Below, piece after piece: positions 13,715 through 15,220 of a stretch of DNA of 15,220 nt; the first letter of the stretch is position 1, and each line of letters opens with the position of its first letter. The DNA comes from Candidatus Cloacimonadota bacterium (GTDB lineage: Bacteria > Cloacimonadota > Cloacimonadia > Cloacimonadales > Cloacimonadaceae): the NCBI GenBank assembly GCA_016875595.1, contig VGPI01000025.1:1-15220 (forward strand). Reading direction: 5' to 3'. The notes under the pieces were generated by a model. That model was not told where the DNA came from. It made no database searches and saw only the letters and a program-made list of their open reading frames with translations. Made by a program: the position numbers and the translations under genes.

Positions 13715-14009
13715 GTATAGATCACTCGACTTTAGGACTTGGACAATAAAGAAAACAGCGAATTGTCGTGACATAATAACGTGTGTATAGTATATTGCAC
13801 CCTAATTAGAGACTGTCAAGCTCATTGCCCGATACCGTGATCTGGAGGCATTTATGTTGCAAGGGGGCGGTTCCATCCATCCTCTTGCCGTATCCTTTTG
13901 CTACATTGCGCTTGACACCAATCCCTTGACTGAAAGAAGGTACCACAAATGAATGACAGCCCGCATCAAGGGCTACCACTTGTCCGGCAACCGCATGGAG
14001 GTAAAACTG
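13715..14009 (+). promoter_or_regulatory. leuS promoter and about 200-base leader
   Basis: TTGTCG (13763-13768), 17 bases, TATAGT (13786-13791) is a good promoter match. The leader of about 210 bases that follows is long. It contains a possible 32-codon leader ORF starting at 13854 (GGAGG 5-6 bases upstream, four Leu codons) and ending near 13952. A short hairpin AGCCC/GGGCT (13958-13974) follows just before leuS. No run of Leu codons, T-box motif or T-rich terminator was found, so control by attenuation is only a possibility. Confidence 0.4.
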
Positions 14010-15220
14010 ATGGAATATCCCTTTGGAACGATTGAACAGAAATGGCAGCGTATATGGAAGGAGCGCGGAGTCGTGCATGCCACCGATGACTCGCCGAAGC
14101 CGAAGTATTATGTGCTTTCGATGTTTCCCTATCCCTCCGGCATACTCCATATCGGTCATGCTTCCAACTATTCCATTGGCGATGCCGTCACGCGGCTGAA
14201 GATGATGCAGGGCTACAACGTCATGCAGCCCATGGGCTATGACGCCTTTGGCATGCCGGCAGAGAATTTTGCCATCGCTCACAACTCACATCCCCGTCTG
14301 ACCACAGAGGAAAACATCCGTGCTATGCGCGGGCAGTTTGACAAGATGGGCTTTGCCTTGCATTGGGACCGGGAGGTGAGCACCTGCCGTCCGGATTATT
14401 ACCGCTGGGGGCAGTTCATCTTCAAGCAACTCTATGAAAAGGGACTGGTTTACCGTAAAAAGTCATTCCAGAACTGGTGTGTCCATTGCCAGACCGTGCT
14501 GGCGAATGAACAGGTCGAGGATGGGAACTGCTGGCGCTGTGGCAAGGAAGTGATCCAGAAGGAATTGGAACAGTGGTATTTCCGGATCACCAAATACACT
14601 GAAGAGTTGCTGGACTTCAGCAGCGTGATCGACTGGCCTGAACGCGTGATCCTGATGCAGAAGCACTGGATCGGTAAGAGCGAGGGCGTGGAAATCGTCT
14701 TTCCTCTTGAGGCGCTGACGGAAAGCGCTCCTACGCAACAGATGCCGGACAGCACCGACAGCATCACCGTCTTTACCACCCGTCCCGATACTATCTACGG
14801 CGTCACCTTTATGGCTCTGCCGCCGGAGCATACCTTGGTGCAGAGATGGCTTGCCGAAGAGCCGGAAAACCATGCCCTGCATGAGTTTTGCCATCGCGTC
14901 ATCAATGAGGACAAGATCATGCGCAGCGCAGAAGACAACGTCAAAGAAGGCATCTTCAGCGGCAGATACTGCATCAATCCGCTCAATGGCTATCGCGTCC
15001 AGATCTGGATCACCAATTACGTCCTGATGGAATACGGCACCGGAGCGGTAATGGCAGTGCCGGCACATGACCAGCGCGACTTTGAATTTGCCCATAAATA
15101 CGTTATTCCGATGCAGATAGTCATCCAGAACCCGCAGCAGGACTTGACCCTGAGCGAGATGGACGCCGCTTACGTGGAGCCCGGAATCATGACCGCCTCC
15201 GCTCAGTTTGACGGCAAGGA
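14010..15220 (+). CDS. leuS: Leucyl-tRNA synthetase, N-terminal part (runs off the window)
   Basis: 403 codons of an expected 800-900. It charges tRNA-Leu with leucine and edits mischarged tRNA. The class I signature HIGH is at 47-50 (YPSGILHIGH), followed by QPMGYDAFGMPAENFAI (73-89). A zinc-knuckle Cys pair set C157xxC160/C174xxC177 and the editing-domain entry ITVFTTRPDTIYGVTFMALPPEH (252-274) are also clear. LMEYGTGAVMAVPAHDQRDFEFA near the end is the GTGAVM/VPAHD editing motif. GGAGGT (13997-14002) sits 7 bases before the ATG and decides the start; an in-frame ATG 57 bases upstream is weaker. The linker at 234-250 is longer than usual and contains the in-frame palindromic repeat copy E. 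The frame stays open, so the gene appears functional. Confidence 0.95.
   Translation, partial: MEYPFGTIEQKWQRIWKERGVVHATDDSPKPKYYVLSMFPYPSGILHIGHASNYSIGDAVTRLKMMQGYNVMQPMGYDAFGMPAENFAIAHNSHPRLTTEENIRAMRGQFDKMGFALHWDREVSTCRPDYYRWGQFIFKQLYEKGLVYRKKSFQNWCVHCQTVLANEQVEDGNCWRCGKEVIQKELEQWYFRITKYTEELLDFSSVIDWPERVILMQKHWIGKSEGVEIVFPLEALTESAPTQQMPDSTDSITVFTTRPDTIYGVTFMALPPEHTLVQRWLAEEPENHALHEFCHRVINEDKIMRSAEDNVKEGIFSGRYCINPLNGYRVQIWITNYVLMEYGTGAVMAVPAHDQRDFEFAHKYVIPMQIVIQNPQQDLTLSEMDAAYVEPGIMTASAQFDGK
14711..14735 (+). repeat. Dispersed palindromic repeat, copy E, inside leuS
   Basis: GGCGCT, loop GACGGAA, AGCGCT, then CCTACG: same core, loop length and flank as copies A and B. It is read in frame as residues 235-242 (ALTESAPT) of leucyl-tRNA synthetase, in the linker leading into the editing domain. 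Confidence 0.75.

Noticed and set aside
13800..14009. T-box leader for leuS
   Set aside because: No T-box core sequence and no terminator hairpin with T-run; T-boxes are mostly from Gram-positive bacteria.
13806..14282. Minus-strand open frame of 158 codons
   Set aside because: It is mostly antisense to leuS and lacks any recognisable motif.

Overview
This window looks like chromosomal DNA from a fermentative, anaerobic, Gram-negative-type bacterium. The best guess is a member of Cloacimonadota or a close FCB relative, with moderate confidence. The reasons are a lysine-fermentation gene pair (3,5-diaminohexanoate dehydrogenase and lysine 2,3-aminomutase), a secreted protein with a type IX (Por) C-terminal sorting domain, an outer-membrane beta-barrel protein, and small exported ferredoxins. 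No rRNA, tRNA or CRISPR array was seen.

Layout. Positions 1-2728 are an accessory, repeat-rich stretch. It holds an internally deleted IS5-family transposase, a complete APH(3')-type aminoglycoside phosphotransferase gene on the minus strand, and about 700 bases of intergenic DNA built largely from degenerate 9-bp units. Positions 2729-9522 are a minus-strand run read right to left: kdd, kamA, a P-loop protein (KamB-like), a cation diffusion facilitator, an M23 peptidase and a hisC-type aminotransferase. Several neighbours overlap by 8 bases or lie within 15 bases, so most of this is probably one transcript. Positions 9523-10417 carry an hsp20 gene with a near-perfect CIRCE operator and a clear terminator; a minus-strand gene remnant lies between kdd and hsp20. 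Positions 10418-12479 hold palindromes and a broken short ORF, then three overlapping plus-strand genes: two tiny exported 2x[4Fe-4S] ferredoxins and an outer-membrane beta-barrel. A secreted DUF2271 protein with a type IX sorting domain converges on them. The window ends in the first 403 codons of leuS.

How the genes work together. kdd and kamA catalyse steps of lysine fermentation to acetate and butyrate; the other genes of that pathway are not in this window. The ferredoxin/beta-barrel operon suggests redox chemistry outside the cytoplasm, because both ferredoxins begin with a membrane anchor or lipoprotein signal. This is the best candidate here for an undescribed system.

A second theme is a dispersed palindromic repeat of about 25 bp (core GCGCT-N7-AGCGC followed by CCTACG). 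It occurs at least five times. One copy lies in frame inside leuS, at the edge of the editing domain, which resembles the protein-invading palindromic elements of Rickettsia.
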